A stretch of 64,000 nucleotides of DNA from Anastatus disparis (taxonomy: Eukaryota > Arthropoda > Insecta > Hymenoptera > Eupelmidae): the NCBI GenBank assembly GCA_017163975.1, contig JAFFSR010000309.1:1831001-1895000 (forward strand), written 5' to 3'. Under the pieces are notes generated by a model. The model was not told the DNA's origin. It saw nothing but the letters and a program-made list of their open reading frames with translations, and did no database searches. Every line of letters begins with the position of its first letter. Positions within the stretch are counted from its first letter, which is position 1. Position numbers and translations under genes: made by a program. Shown one piece after another: positions 21,126 through 34,307 of the stretch.

Positions 21126-22205
21126 TTATTTTATGCTTTATACTTTAATATATGTACAATATAATGTACGTAGCACTATATTTGAATTTTAATTGAATTT
21201 TCATTACAATTGACAAGGTAGCATTTGTTTCAGACAATAATAGCTAGATTCTAATCAATAGTTTTATGTAATGCATACTCTTTTTCATACCAGAGAAACT
21301 TATCTTATGTTCTTTTCTCTTTTTTTTTATATATGTAGATAAAACGTAAATAGTTCATTAATTAAATGTTTTTTATTAAAAAAATATTAAATTTTGATTC
21401 TCATTAAATTATATATGATTACCCTTTAGCTGCAGTAGCTAACGCAATAGCATTTATCTATAAAATTTAATTCATAAATAAACTGATGATTTTTTTTAAA
21501 TACATGAACTGATATAATTTTTTTTCAATTTAATGAAAATATTAATTAAGACCTAATGAAAAGTTATGACTTAAGTGAATACATCATTGACTAATTGTTT
21601 ATTATTAATAAAATTATTCTATATTTGAATTTTAATTGAATTTTCATTACAATTGACAAGGTAGCATTTGTTTAAAAAAATAATAGCTAAGTTCTAGTCA
21701 ATGGTTTTATGTAATGCATACTCTTGTTCATACCAAATAAATTTATCTTATCTTTTTTTTCTCTTTTTTTTATATATATAGGTAAAACATAAATAGTTCA
21801 TTAATAAAATGTTTTTTATTAAAAATAATATTGAATTTTTATTTCCATTAAATTCTATATGATTACCCTTTAGCTTCAGTAGCTTACGTAATAGCATTTA
21901 TCTACAAAATTTTATTCATAAATAAACTGATGATTTTTTTTTAAACACATAAACTGTTTTAATTTTTTTTCAATTTATTGAAAATATTAATTTAGACCTA
22001 ATTAAAAGTTATGATTTAAGTGAATACATCATTGACTAATTGTTTATTAATAATAAAATTATTCTATATTTGAATTTTATTTAAATTTTCATTATAATTG
22101 ACAAGGTAGCATTTGTTTAAAAAAATAATAGCTAAGTTCTAGTCAATGGTTTTATGTAATGCTTACTCTTTTTCATACCAAAGGAACTTATCTTATCTTC
22201 TTTTC

Positions 22206-22209
<4 letters not shown>

Positions 22210-22245
<36 letters not shown>
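22210..22245. repeat. (TA)n expansion within one satellite unit
   Basis: The short TATATA stretch present in every unit is expanded here to about 18 TA repeats, lengthening this unit to 466 bp. Confidence 0.9.
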
Positions 22246-22246
<1 letters not shown>

Positions 22247-23132
22247 TTAAACGTGAATAGTTCATTAATCAAATGTTTTTTATTAAATAAATATTAAATT
22301 TTTATTCTCAATAGATTATATATGATTACCCTTTAGCTCTAGTACCTTACGCAATAGCATTTATCTACGAAAGTTAATTAATGAATGAACTGATGATATT
22401 TTTTTTTTAAATACATGAAGTGATATAATTTTTTTTCAATTTAATGAAAATATTAATTTAGACCTAATTAAAAGTTATGATTTAAGTGAATACATCATTG
22501 ACTAATTGTTTATTATTAATAAAATTATTCTATATTTAAATTTTTATTGAATTTTCATTACAATTGACAAGGTAGCATTTGTTTGCAAAAATAATAGCTA
22601 AGTTCTAGTCAATGGTTTTATGTAATGCATAATCTTTTTCATACCAAATAAATTTATCTTATCTTTTTTTCTCTTTTTTTCATATATATAGGTAAAACAT
22701 AAATAGTTCATTAATGAAATATTTTTTTTTTAAAAATAATATTAAATTTTTATTTTCATTAAATTCTATATGATTACCCTTTAGCTCCAGTAGCTTACGT
22801 AATAGCATTTATCTATAAAATTAGATTCATAAATAAACTGATAATTTTTTTTTAAATACTTGAACTGGTATAATTTTTTTTCAATTTAATGAAAATATTA
22901 ATTTAGACCTAATGAAAAATTATGATTTAAGTTAATGCATCATTAAATGATTGTTTATTATTAATAAAATTATTCTAAATTTTAATTTCAATTGAATTTT
23001 CATTACAATTGACAAGGTAGCATTTGATTGCAACAATAATAGCTAAGTTCTAATCAATAGTTTTATGTAATGCTTACTCTTTTTCATACCAAAGAAACTT
23101 ATCTTATCTTCTTTTCTTTTTTTTTTTATATA

Positions 23133-23552
23133 TGAGCATATCTCCACAACTTTTAATTTTTTTATAATGTTTTTGAAAAGTTATTTTACTGCTGTTACTG
23201 GGTAGCGAATAATGCACACTATTCAAACTAGGTTTACATCTTTTGTACAATCTTGTTCCTCTATTTTTTATGTATATAGTGAATGTGCCACCAATGCTTC
23301 AGTAGATATTTCTATAAAACGAAAATTTTTACATGGATAAAATTTCCGAACTTTTATCCATGTAAAAATTTACGTTTTATAGAAATATCTACTGGAGCAT
23401 TGGTGACACATTCACTATATACATAAAAAATGGAGGAACAAGATTGTACAAAAGGTGTAAACCTAGTTTGAATAGTGTACATCATTCGCCACCCAGTGAC
23501 AGCTGTAAAATGACATATCACCAAAAGATTAAAAGTTGTGGAGATATGAACA
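23133..23552. mobile_element. 420-bp foldback MITE inserted in a satellite unit
   Basis: It is almost a full palindrome. Ends are TGAGCATATCTCCACAAC and the complement of TGTTCATATCTCCACAAC, and the arms meet near 23340 with a loop of only about 10-15 bp. Flanks are TATATA on both sides, compatible with TA or longer AT target duplication. It lies in the TATATA stretch of a type B unit, whose other half resumes right after it. No coding capacity. Confidence 0.82.
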
Positions 23553-26500
23553 TATATATAGATTAAACGTAAATAGTTCATTAATCAAATGTTTTTTATT
23601 TAAAAAATATTGAATTTTTATTCTCAATAGATTATATATGATTACCCTTTAGCTCTAGTAGCTTACGCAATAGCATTTATCTACAAAAGTTAATTAATAA
23701 ATGAACTGATGATATTTTTTTTTTAAATACATGAAGTGATATAATTTTCTTTCAATTTAATGAAAATATTAATTTAGACCTAATTAAGAGTTATGATTTA
23801 AGTAAATACATCATTGACTAATTGTTTATTATTAATAAAATTATTCTATATTTGAATTTTAATTGCATTTTTATTCTAATTGACAAGGTACTACTTTTTT
23901 CAAAAAATAATAGCTGAGTTCTAATCAATGGTTTTATGTAATACATACTCTTTTTGATACTAAATAAATTTTTCTTATCTTTTTTCCTCTTTTTTTCATA
24001 TATATATAGGTGAAACATAAATAGTTCATTAATGAAATTTTTTTTATTAAAAATAATATTAAATTTTTATTTTCATTAAATTTTATATGATTACCCTTTA
24101 GCTTCAGTAGCTTACGTAATAGCATTTATCTACAAAATCTAATTCATAAATAAACTGATGATTTTTTTTTTAAATACTTGAACTGGTATAATTTTTTTTC
24201 AATTTAATGAAAATATTAATTAAGACCTAATGAAAAGTTATGATTTAGGTAAATACATCATTGACTAATTGTTTATTATTAATAAAATTATTCTATATTC
24301 GAATTTTTATTGAATTTTCATTACAATTGACAAGGTAGCATTTGTTTGCAAAAATAATAGCTAAGTCCTAGTCAATGGTTTTTTGTAATGCATACTCTTT
24401 TTCATACCAAATAAATTTATCTTATCTTTTTTTCTCTTTTTTTCATATATATAGGTAAAACCTAAATAGTTCATTAATGAAATGTTTTTTATTAAAAATA
24501 ATATTAAATTTTTATTTTCATTGAATTCTATATAATTACCCTTTAGCTCCAGTAGCTTACGTAATAGCATTTATCTACAAAATTTGATTCATAAATAAAC
24601 TGATGATTTTTTTTTAAATACTTAAACTGGTATAATTTTTTTTCAATTTAATGAAAATATTAATTTAGACCTAATGAAAAGTTATGATTTAAGTTAATGC
24701 GTCATTAAATGATTGTTTATTATTAATAAAATTATACTTTATTTGAATTTTAATTAAATTTTTATTACATTTAACAAGGTAGCAATTGTTTTAAACAATA
24801 ATAGCTAAGTTCTAATCTATAGTTTTATGTAATGCTTACTCTTTTTGATACCAAAGAAACTTATCTTATCTTCTTTTCTCTTTTTTTTATATACATATAG
24901 ATTAAACGTGAATAGTTCATTAATCAAATGTTTTTTATTAGAAAAATATTGAATTTTTATTCTCAATAGATTATATATGATTACCCTTTAGCTCTAGTAG
25001 CTTACGCAATAGCATTTATCTACAAAAGTTAATTAATAAATGAACTGATGATATTTTTTTTCAAATACATGAAGTGATATAATTTTTTTTCAATTTAATG
25101 AAAATATTAATTTAGACCTAATTAAAAGTTATGATTTAAGTGAATACATCATTGACTAATTGTTTATTATTAATAAAATTATTCTATATTTGAATTTTTA
25201 TTGAATTTTCATTACAATTGACAAGGTAGCATTTGTTTGCAAAAATAATAGCTAAGTCCTAGTCAATGGTTTTTTGTAATGCATACTCTTTTTCATACCA
25301 AATAAATTTATCTTATCTTTTTTTTCCTCTTTTTTTTCATATATATAGGTAAAACATAAATAGTTCATTAATAAAATGTTTTTTATTAAAAATAATATTG
25401 AATTTTTATTTCCATTAAATTCTATATGATTACCCTTTAGCTTCAGTAGCTTACGTAATAGCATTTATCTACAAAATTTGATTCATAAATAAACTGATAA
25501 TTTTTTTTTAAATACTTGAACTGGTATAATTTTTTTTTAATTTAATGAAAATATTAATTTAGACCTAATGAAAAGTTATGATTTAAGTTAATGCGTCATT
25601 AAATGATTGTTTATTATTAATAAAATTATACTATATTTGAATTTTAATTGAATTTTCATTACAATTGACAAGGTAGCATTTGTTTTAAACAATAATAGCC
25701 AAGTTCTAATCAATAGCTTTATGTAATGCTTACTCTTTTTCATACCAAAGAAACTTATCTTATCTTCTTTTCTCTTTTTTTCATATATATAGGTAAAACA
25801 TAAATAGTTCATTAATGAAATATTTTTTATTGAAGATAATATTGAATTTTTATTCTCAATAGATTATATAAGATTACCCTTTAGCTCTAGTAGCTTACGC
25901 AATAGCATTTATCTACAAAAGTTAAATAATAAATGAACTGATGATATTTTTTTTTTAAATACATGAAGTGATATAATATTTTTTCAATTTAATGAAAATA
26001 TTAACTTAGACCTAATTAAAAGTTATGATTTAAGTAAATACATCATTGACTAATTGTTTATTATTAATAAAATTATTCTATATTTGATTTTTAATTGAAT
26101 TTTTATTCTAATTGACAAAGTACTACTTTTTTAAAAAAATAATAGCTGAGTTCTAGTCAATGGTTTTATGTAATGCATACTCTTTTTCATACCAAATAAA
26201 TTTATCTTATCTTTTTTTCTCTTTTTTTCATATATATAGGTAAAACATAAATAGTTCATTAATGAAATGTTTTTTATTAAAAATAATATTAAATTTTTAT
26301 TTTCATTTAATTCTATATGATTACCCTTTAGCTCCAGTAGCTTACGTAATAGCATTTATCTACAAAATTTGATTCATAAATAAACTGATAATTTTTTTTT
26401 AAATACTTGAACTGGTATAATTTTTTTTCAATTTAATGAAAATATTAATTTAGACCTAATGAAAAGTTATGATTTAAGTTAATGCGTCATTAAATGATTG

Positions 26501-27653
26501 TTCATTATTAATAAAATTATACTATATTTGAATTTTAATTAAATTTTCATTAAATTTGACAAGGTAGCATTTGTTTTAAACAATAATAGCTAAGTTCTAA
26601 TCAATAGTTTTATGTAATGCTTACTCTTTTTCATACCAAAGAAACTTATCTTATCTTCTTTTCTCTTTTTTTTATATATATATAGATTAAACGTGGATAG
26701 TTCATTAATCAAATGTTTATTATTAAAAAAATATTGAATTTTTATTCTCAATAAATTATAGATGATTACCCTTTAGCTCTAGTAGCTTACGCAATAGCAT
26801 TAATCTACAAAAGTTATTTAATAAATGAACTGATAATATTTTTTTTAAATACATGAAGTGATATATTTTTTTTTCAATTTAATGAAAATATTAATTCAGA
26901 CCTAATGAAAAGTTATGATTTAAGTTAATACGTCATTAAATGATTGTTTATCATTAATAAAATTATAATATATTTGAATTTTAATTTAATTTTCATTACA
27001 ATTGACAAGGTAGCATTTGTTTTAAACAATAATAGCTAAGTTCTAGTCAATGGTTTTATGTAATGCATATTCTTTTTCATACCAAATTAATTTATCTTAT
27101 CTTTTTTTCTGTTTTTTTCATATATATAGGTAAAACATAAATAGTTCGTTAATGAAATATTTTTTATTGAAAATAATATTGAATTTTTGTTCTTATTAAA
27201 TTCTATATGATTACCCTTTAGCTTCAGTAGCTTACGTAATAGCATTTATCTACGAAATTTGATTCATAAATAATTTGATGATTTTTTTTTTAAATACTTG
27301 AACTGGTATAATTTTTTTTCAATTTAATGAAAATATTAATTTAGACCTAATGAAAAGTTCTGATTTAAGTGAATACATCATTGACTAATTGTTTATTATT
27401 AATAAAATTATTCTAAATTTTATCTTTAATTGAATTTTCATTACAATTGACAAGGTAGCATTTGTTTTAAACAATAATAGCTAAGTTCTAATGAATAGTT
27501 TTATGTAATGCTTACTCTTTTTCATACCAAAGAAACTTATCTTATCTTCTTTTCTCTTTTTTTTTATATATATATAGATTAAACGTGAATAGTTCATTAA
27601 TCAAATGTTTATTATTAAAAAAATATTGAATTTTTATTCTCAATAAATTATAT

Positions 27654-29335
27654 GGGTAATTCTTTCATACTTTTAAAAATCATGTTACTGCGTCATTTCT
27701 CCTAAATATGAGATAGCACATCTTGTTAGCAAATGTTCACTGATTTATTGAGTTATTAGAAACTAATTTTGTTATATTTTTAATGATAATTAGACGTGTC
27801 ATTTTATGGCGGATGGGGAAAAGGGGTTTTTTTTTTGAAATTTAAATGTTACCAGGCCATGTAAAATGATAAATTACCGCTATAAAAAAAATGACTACTG
27901 CTTTTTTTATTTGAAATTCACACCAAAGCTTTATCTATACACATACTTTTGGAAAATCAAGAGCATGGGTGTGTGCCTGTTAACAAAAGTACTTTCTGAA
28001 AGGTTATTAAAATGTTACCAAAAATTTATATATTTTACTTTTTTCTGGAAAATACGATGCTGTAAAAAAGACTATTCAGCGGTGACATTTTAAACTACAT
28101 CAAAAGGTAATATTTAGAATCACAAAGAGAAATTTTTTTATTAGGAACGTGTGCCTAGTGTAGATAAAGTTCTTTGTTCGTTTGAAAATATACTTAAAAA
28201 ACATGACTCACTTTTGAAAATAGGTTTTTATCCACTAATATGAAAACCTAAGCTTTGATTCATCTTTTCTCTGTTGTGAACTTTGTAATTTACTATTTTA
28301 TAATACTCAATGTAATCTTTAAGTTGCTTTTGAAGTATTATTTCGAGTATTCTGGAAATCATTGAATTTTTCCCGGCTATTAAATTTTCCAAATTTACAT
28401 CGATTACCTAGTTTCTATCAATGTTTTAATTCTAAAGAGTTTAAACTTTAAAAAGCTCAGTTTTAGTATGTATTTAATAGCTTACACCTAGAACGTTAAG
28501 TTGAATCATCACTGAAATTTCTAGATTTTAAATTTAAAATTTTTAGATTTAATGTTTATTAAATAAACTAAAATATTTGGTCAAAAGGAATATAAGTATT
28601 TTTATTCGAAAATATAAACTACACAAATCTATGTCAAATTTCATACCCTAAGATTGACAATTTTAGCAAAAATAAATTGATATTCCACTCACTTATGATT
28701 TGTAATCAGGAATTCCAAAAGCCATTGGGTAACTAATATCACTCAATTTTAATACCCGAATCGCCAAAAATGAATTTTCCAAAAAAAATTGCCATTTCTG
28801 GCATATTTTATTTATTACAAAAAATTTTGTAATTATTAATGTAAATTGCGTATTTAAATATTTTCTGTAACATATTAAACATGTAAAAATGAAAAAGCTC
28901 AATGGAAAATGATCTATTATAGCCCAAAATACTTAAAAAACTGATCTGAGATAGGTAAAATATTATACCTGGGTGTGATAATAATGAATATATTTAAATG
29001 TCTTATATTAAAAAAAGCTATCTTCAAAAGTGAGTAATGCGATTTTTTCTTTTATTATCATTTTAATATATCAACATTTAAAAAAAATAAATTTGATACA
29101 TGTGTCTTCAATTTTTTTTAATTTATTGAAAGTAAATTTTAACACTATGAAAAATTTACTCGAAAATCTGTCTTTTGATGTTTGTTAAAAAGACTACCCT
29201 TAAAAGTGAGTAAAACGATTTTTTTTTTCATTATAATACGTCAACATTCAGAGAAAATTAGTTTTACACGTGTGCCTGTATTTTTTTTTTTTAATTTGTT
29301 GCAGGTGAAATTTTAACATTATGAAAGATTTACCC
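27654..29335. mobile_element. Unassigned 1.68-kb DNA element with 16-bp terminal inverted repeats
   Basis: It starts GGGTAATTCTTTCATA and ends TATGAAAGATTTACCC, 15 of 16 positions complementary. Comparing flanks with the satellite consensus shows that ATAT is duplicated, a 4-bp target site. The interior is AT-rich with two diverged ~180-bp direct repeats near 29010 and 29190 (AAAAGTGAGTAA motif, then GTGTGCCTGT- or GTGTCTTC-like words). The longest frame (27866-28093) matches nothing I know. TSD length suits families such as Sola or Chapaev, but without transposase this is only a hint. Confidence 0.65.
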
Positions 29336-29506
29336 ATATATGATTAACCTTTAGCTCTAGTAGCTTACGCAATAGCATTTATCTACAAAAGTTAATTAAT
29401 AAATGAACTGATGATAATTTTTCTTTAAATACATGAAGTGATATAATTTTTTTTCAATTTAATGAAAATATTAATTTAGACCTAATTAAAAGTTATGATT
29501 TAAGTG
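29336..29506. repeat. Satellite unit fragment between two insertions
   Basis: 171 bp of type B satellite unit, from ATATATGATTAACC to TTTAAGTG, continuing the unit interrupted at 27653. It ends with the AGTG target duplication of gypsy-2; the same unit resumes at 42394. Confidence 0.9.
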
Positions 29507-30632
29507 TGTTATGTCCGGTCACCTTAAATAGGTTTACTCGGACATGTGTTTGTTTGGGATATTTCTTGTTGGTATTGTTAAATATTTTTTGGTTTTTAAA
29601 AGACTGCGGGATAGAGGAGCTTAATCGCTTACCTTGTCTTAACTGCTGGCTGCGTGGTCGAAAGCAAAGGGGTTTGTCTACTTAATAAACTTTACACTGA
29701 AGGGCGCAGTGCTCCTCTCTGGTTGCCCGTTTGTTAATTATTTAGGAACTGGATTAATGGCACTTATGTTCGCAGAGATTATTTTTGTATATTTTTGTAA
29801 ATGATATTTATTATTTTATTACAAATGTTGTACAAGCTATTGATAAGTGAATCGCGCAGATTTACAATAATAAATCGGAAGAAACCTCGTTAGTATTTTT
29901 ATTTGTTCTTATTTGAAAATAAAATAGGAAATATTCTTTTTATTAACACACTTTTTCCCCTAGCAGTAAGTTGTATAAAAATCGCGTTTTTATTGGACTG
30001 ACTTGTTAAAATAAGCGCGCGACTAAATTAAGTTATTTCGCTTGTAATTAAATTTAAGAAGGAAATAAAGCGCGAGTTACAAGTTTTTATTGATACGATT
30101 TTACACTTGATTTATGTGCAAGTCGAAAAAGGTGTTACCCTTGCGAGGTCTAACTGCGGACTGACTTATTAAAATTATTTTTCTCTGCAAGAAAGGTACA
30201 AATCTAGAAATAAAATGCAAGTTTGTCAAAATTTAATAGAGTCCCATTGGTCAGTTCGGCCGTGAGAAACTCTTTAGAATCTCACATTCGGTGACAGAAG
30301 ATATCTTCTTATCACGCCTAAAAATGCTGAGGTAGCGTATACGGCGCGCGAACTTACTGCTTTTCTCTTAAGACTAATACAAGAAATTAAATTTATTTTT
30401 TTAATACAGTATATTCCTTATTACTAAAAGATTCATTTATTTATCTACTTATATGTATTTATTAATGTTATTTAGGGAGAGAACTGCAAATAAATATGTT
30501 TATATGCATACATAATGTATATGCGTATATATAATTATATATACGTACGCACATTTATATGTATAATAAAAGGTTAAAAAAATTAAAACAAAAAATGATT
30601 TTTCGTACGTCCGTGATTATGCGGATGTAACA
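29507..30632 (-). repeat. Gypsy-2 3' LTR
   Basis: Bounded by TGTTATGTCC and GGATGTAACA on the + strand. It matches the right LTR over its full length. It contains AT-rich parts, a segment with GGCGCGCGAAC near 30345 and a TATATA-rich part near 30530. Confidence 0.95.
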
Positions 30633-30641
30633 CCCCCACCG
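30633..30641 (-). promoter_or_regulatory. Gypsy-2 polypurine tract
   Basis: On the - strand GGTGGGGG stands immediately before the 3' LTR, the position of the plus-strand primer. Short but purine-only. Confidence 0.6.
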
Positions 30642-30662
30642 TGAAAACAAAGCAATAAGATT

Positions 30663-32641
30663 TTAATTGTTTTGCTTTGGGGTTCCCAACAGTTTGAGCT
30701 CGATGTCTCGGATGGTTTTTCTTGATGGTGGCATAGAGTTAGATCTGCTGAGTCCTCTTCTTGGCGGATTCAATGATTCCGTTGACCCAGTGGCTGTTCC
30801 GTGTTCTGATGTTTTATCCTTCTCTATACGTTCGGGCTTAGCCAGGCTCGTAAGCAAATGTGTTATCGAGCCGAAAATGGCTCCCAGGAGTCTTGTACTC
30901 CATCCATATACCGTGTATAGAGTGTATCCGCGGATTATGGTGTCGAAGATCAGTTTGATTACTTGGCATAACAGGATAATCATTAATATTCCTGCCGAGA
31001 TTTGGCCAAATTTTTTAAACCCATTCCACATTTTGTTAAGTGTGGATTCCATCATTGTTTCCATTTCTTCTGGCGTCAACAGGTTGTTAAACTTTACAGA
31101 GCGCGTCCTTGCTTCTCTGTCGTTAAGCCGTCTTGCTATTGCTTCTAGCATTGCAGGCTTTTCGGCTGGAAAGATAGAATGTTCGCGTAGATTTTGCAGG
31201 TCTTCCGGTGTGTATATTCCATTTTCCAAGACTTCTGAGATGCTGGCGTGTTTCCAGGTCGGTTGGACAAATGGTTTTAGGGTTTGTGGTAGGTTTACCT
31301 CCGTTGCTGTAAGGTGAATCTTAAACCATTTCTCGCTGATTTTGAAGATACTTGGTATAAGTGTGTTGCAATCTCTAATCGTTCCTATTTGTGCTAGCAC
31401 CTTGCTGATAGGTTTGGCGAAGTACGCTTCGTCATCGCAAGTCACTGGTACTTCGTAGTAGCATTGTTCTGTTTTTCTTATTTTGCAGGATCGTGGTACA
31501 CATTGAATTATGTGGGCGACTTCTCCTGCTGCTATGGCTAAATAACCTTGCTTCTTCATAACTTTCATGGCAAAAAGGTCTGGATTTGAGAACGCCAGAG
31601 GTAGAGCATTTTCTATGATTTGCTTCTCCAATATACATCGGTGCAGGACTATGTCACGATATAGTGATCCTAGTTGTTTATCGAGATGTCTTCCGAGATT
31701 CATTATTTTTGCGTTAAAATATGTAGTAAGGATGATATCTGGTACCTCCAAGCTTTTTCGGGTGGTGAATGATTTGCCTCTTGTGGTTTCCAAAATGAAT
31801 AGTTCTGTTTGATCCGTTTTAATTAATTTATATCCGCATAGCATTTCTTCTCCAGTTTTGGTTAGACCAAAATTTATCTTCCCAGTTGAATTACCAAAGT
31901 AGATAACAGGAGCGTTCGAATTGTTATCAACCATACGTGTCCCTATACCTTCATATAGGATGGTGAATTCATCGAACTTACATGTGGATCCCATTACTGG
32001 AGTCCAGAAAATGCAGCTTTCTTCCTCATCAATGCATCTACCGCTGGTGTAGCTGCATCGAGTTCCGGTGCTTAGGATCACCATATTCTTTTTTTATCTA
32101 CGGTGACCTCGTAGTCTGTTGCTTTGATCTCCAGCTTCGCAGTTACGACTACCTTTTCGTATTCATATCCATTATCATTGTAAGTTGTACCCTCACAATA
32201 TCCGTTTGCATCCAATCTTCCGGCGACTGTGACAGTCCTTCTATTGGTCGCGTTCACCAATAGATTATTTATTACGGAGCGTCCATATTTATATTGGCCA
32301 TATCTAACGAGATCTTCGCATGCTTCTCTCGTTGCCAACTCCATGAATGTGGTAGAGCCTCCTTTTACTTTTGAGTTGTGCGAATGCATACCGCAATACG
32401 TAATTTCCTGCTCTACCTTTATTCTACATTGGTAAGCTCGGACCTTGAAATATTGAGTATGTTGTAGCAGCTGGAGGTATATTTCTTCTTTAGCAGGTGC
32501 TGCGTCGGATAGCACGCAGTCTCCGACTTCTGTAAGTGCTATAGTCGTTATGTTGGGGGTGGCAGATCCGCATTCATATGTCGTAAAAGTGACGGCGACT
32601 CGAATATAAGTGTACAAAAAGAACATTAATTTGCAGTTCAT
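30663..32641 (-). pseudogene. env: Gypsy-2 envelope glycoprotein, chuvirus-like, one frameshift
   Basis: Probable start is the ATG at 32641-32639, just after a 3' splice site; it opens a hydrophobic signal peptide (MNCKLMFFLYTYI). The ectodomain is cysteine-rich (for example YCGMHSHNSKV). The frame ends at 32078 and continues in another frame from 32084 to 30663, the break lying at an A7 run (- strand). The C-terminal part has a membrane segment (AGILMIILLCQVIKLIF) and a basic/serine-rich tail. The second half carries a block (NGIYTPEDLQNLREHSIF) that I associate with chuvirus (Jingchuvirales) glycoproteins rather than the F-type env of classical errantiviruses. It would mediate cell entry if intact; as read it is broken. 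Confidence 0.72.
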
Positions 32642-32662
32642 CCTCCTATAACAAAAAAAATA
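32642..32662 (-). promoter_or_regulatory. Putative 3' splice site for env mRNA
   Basis: On the - strand a T-rich tract followed by TTATAG ends at 32646, leaving GAGG before the env ATG. A polypyrimidine-AG at this spot fits the spliced subgenomic env mRNA known from gypsy-type errantiviruses. The donor site was not identified. Confidence 0.5.
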
Positions 32663-32665
32663 ACT

Positions 32666-32962
32666 TAAGATTATTCGTAGACTCATTATGCTGATACAGG
32701 TATGGTTATTATGTTGCGTAGTTACAGTTGATTGAGGTTATAAGCATTTTTACCCAATTACTAAGATAAATTTTTAAAGATGCGTGATTAGGTAAAGTGA
32801 ATTCACCAACTTGCTTAAGTTTCTTTATTCGTTATTACATCCAAAGAAAAGAAAAATTTGGATATGCACACGTATCACAAAGCAAAGAAATCGAATGATA
32901 AAAAATAAATAATACGCAGATTTACGTTAATTATCGTTATGCGTATTCACTTTAAGAAATCT
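32666..32962 (-). other. Non-coding gap between integrase and env
   Basis: About 300 bases without an open frame; AT-rich. It would lie at the end of the intron removed to make env mRNA. Nothing else was recognised. Confidence 0.5.
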
Positions 32963-34303
32963 TTAGTCAAATGTAGAGTTCTGATCATTATCGATCGAGC
33001 TTTCAGATCTTAGTTTCGTTAAGCGCAATTTATTTGGGTGTACAATTTTCGTAGTATTTTTAAAAGAAATTTTAATATTTCTACCATTTTCTAATATCTC
33101 AAGAATTCTATGTGGCCCGGTATACTGCGGTTGAAACTTTCCCTTTTCTAGGTTCTATTAATAGCATTACGTGATCATTAACCTTAAAATTACACGGGTT
33201 TAACTTCCTATCGTAATATTCCTTGGAACGTCTTTTTGCGTTATTTAGATTTTCTTTAGCTAATTCGTGTATTTCTAACAATTTTGATCTTAATCTAGTC
33301 AAATAGTCATAATAAGTATCGGTAGTATTTTCCCCCAATACCGCCCTCGCTGATGGAACGCGAGCTATCTTCCCATATACGCATTCGTATGGGGTGAGCT
33401 TCGTCCCTTCATGAACGCTGGTATTGTAGGAAAATGTCGCACATTCACACCATTCATCCCATTGTCGTATATTTGATACATAGTTCATTAACCATTCCTT
33501 TAACGAGTGATGCATTCGCTCAATAGATCCATTGGATTGAGGGTGAAATGCGGTGGTAGTACATGTTTTAATTTTACACATTTTCGCGACGTTTTTCATT
33601 AATGAACTGATAAAATTCGCACCTTGATCCGTCAGGACTATCCTTGGTGACCCATGAATAAAAACAAATCGTTTTAGAAAAGCATCGGCAATTGCTGTTG
33701 ACGTAGTGGAATCTAAAGGGACAGCTATACAAAATTTTGTTAACAAATCTTGCATCGTCAAAATGTACATGTTCCCATTTCTGGTCCTATCCAATGGACC
33801 TACGATATCTAACGAAATCTTTTCGAAGCTAGAACCCGGTGTGTCTGTTAACACCATAGGTTGCCTAACCTTATTTCTAACTAGTTTATTTAGTTGACAA
33901 GTGCGACACGCGTTGACAAAATTTTGGATTCCCGCTTTCATATTTGGCCAAAAATAGTGTTGTCTAACTCGGTTATATGTCTTTGTTATACCTTTATGGC
34001 CGTTTATTGGTGATTCGTGAATTTCGCGTATAATTTGTTCACGCAGATCTACTCCTGGTATTTGTATTAAGTTTTTACAGATTATTATCTTAGTTTGAGA
34101 ATCTGAAAATATATCTTTCAACAGATCGACAATTTCACTCCACGTGATATCGTCTATCTGTTCTGTTTTCGAAATTCTCAAGGATACCAGAGACGTTGTT
34201 TGGCATACGTCTAGCAGCGAAAAAATAGCATCCTTGAAAATTTCTCTATCTGTTTGTATATGCAGATTTTCTTTAATTGGCAAAGCTATCAGAATCTTTT
34301 GTC
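32963..34303 (-). pseudogene. pol: Gypsy-2 integrase
   Basis: It would insert the cDNA. The 391-codon open part (34283-33108) has a complete HHCC module (SPINGHKGITKTYNRVRQHY then CRTCQ), a catalytic core with SLDIVGPL, VLTDQGANF and GSIERMHHSLKEW, and the C-terminal SH3-like region with NDHVMLL. Near 33120 the frame shifts in a run of purines; the GPY/F-like end continues in another frame to a stop at 32963-32965. Two stops just upstream (about 34288-34310) separate it from RNase H. All three catalytic acids are kept. Confidence 0.88.
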
Positions 34304-34307
34304 ATTT

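Larger units (their letters stand above)
21126..27653. repeat. 445-bp satellite array, left segment (14 units, A/B alternation)
   Basis: The landmark GACAAGGTA (or a close variant) recurs at about 21212, 21655, 22100, 22566, 23011, 23882, 24329, 24773, 25220, 25667, 26114, 26558, 27004 and 27449, a period of 443-451 bp. The 466- and 871-bp intervals are explained by a (TA)n expansion and an inserted 420-bp element. Two subtypes mostly alternate. Type A has GTAATGCATACTC, ATAAATTTATC and GGTAAAACAT; type B has GTAATGCTTACTC, AGAAACTTATC and GATTAAACGTG. A third variant of A has GGTACTACTTTTTT. The basic higher-order period is therefore about 890 bp. AT content is very high. The array starts mid-unit just right of the gypsy-1 LTR. 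Confidence 0.92.

Noticed and set aside
21126..27653. CRISPR-like regular spacing of repeats
   Set aside because: The period is ~445 bp with whole-unit homology; this is a eukaryotic satellite.
30667..31317. 216-aa + strand frame
   Set aside because: Antisense shadow of env, with no features of its own.
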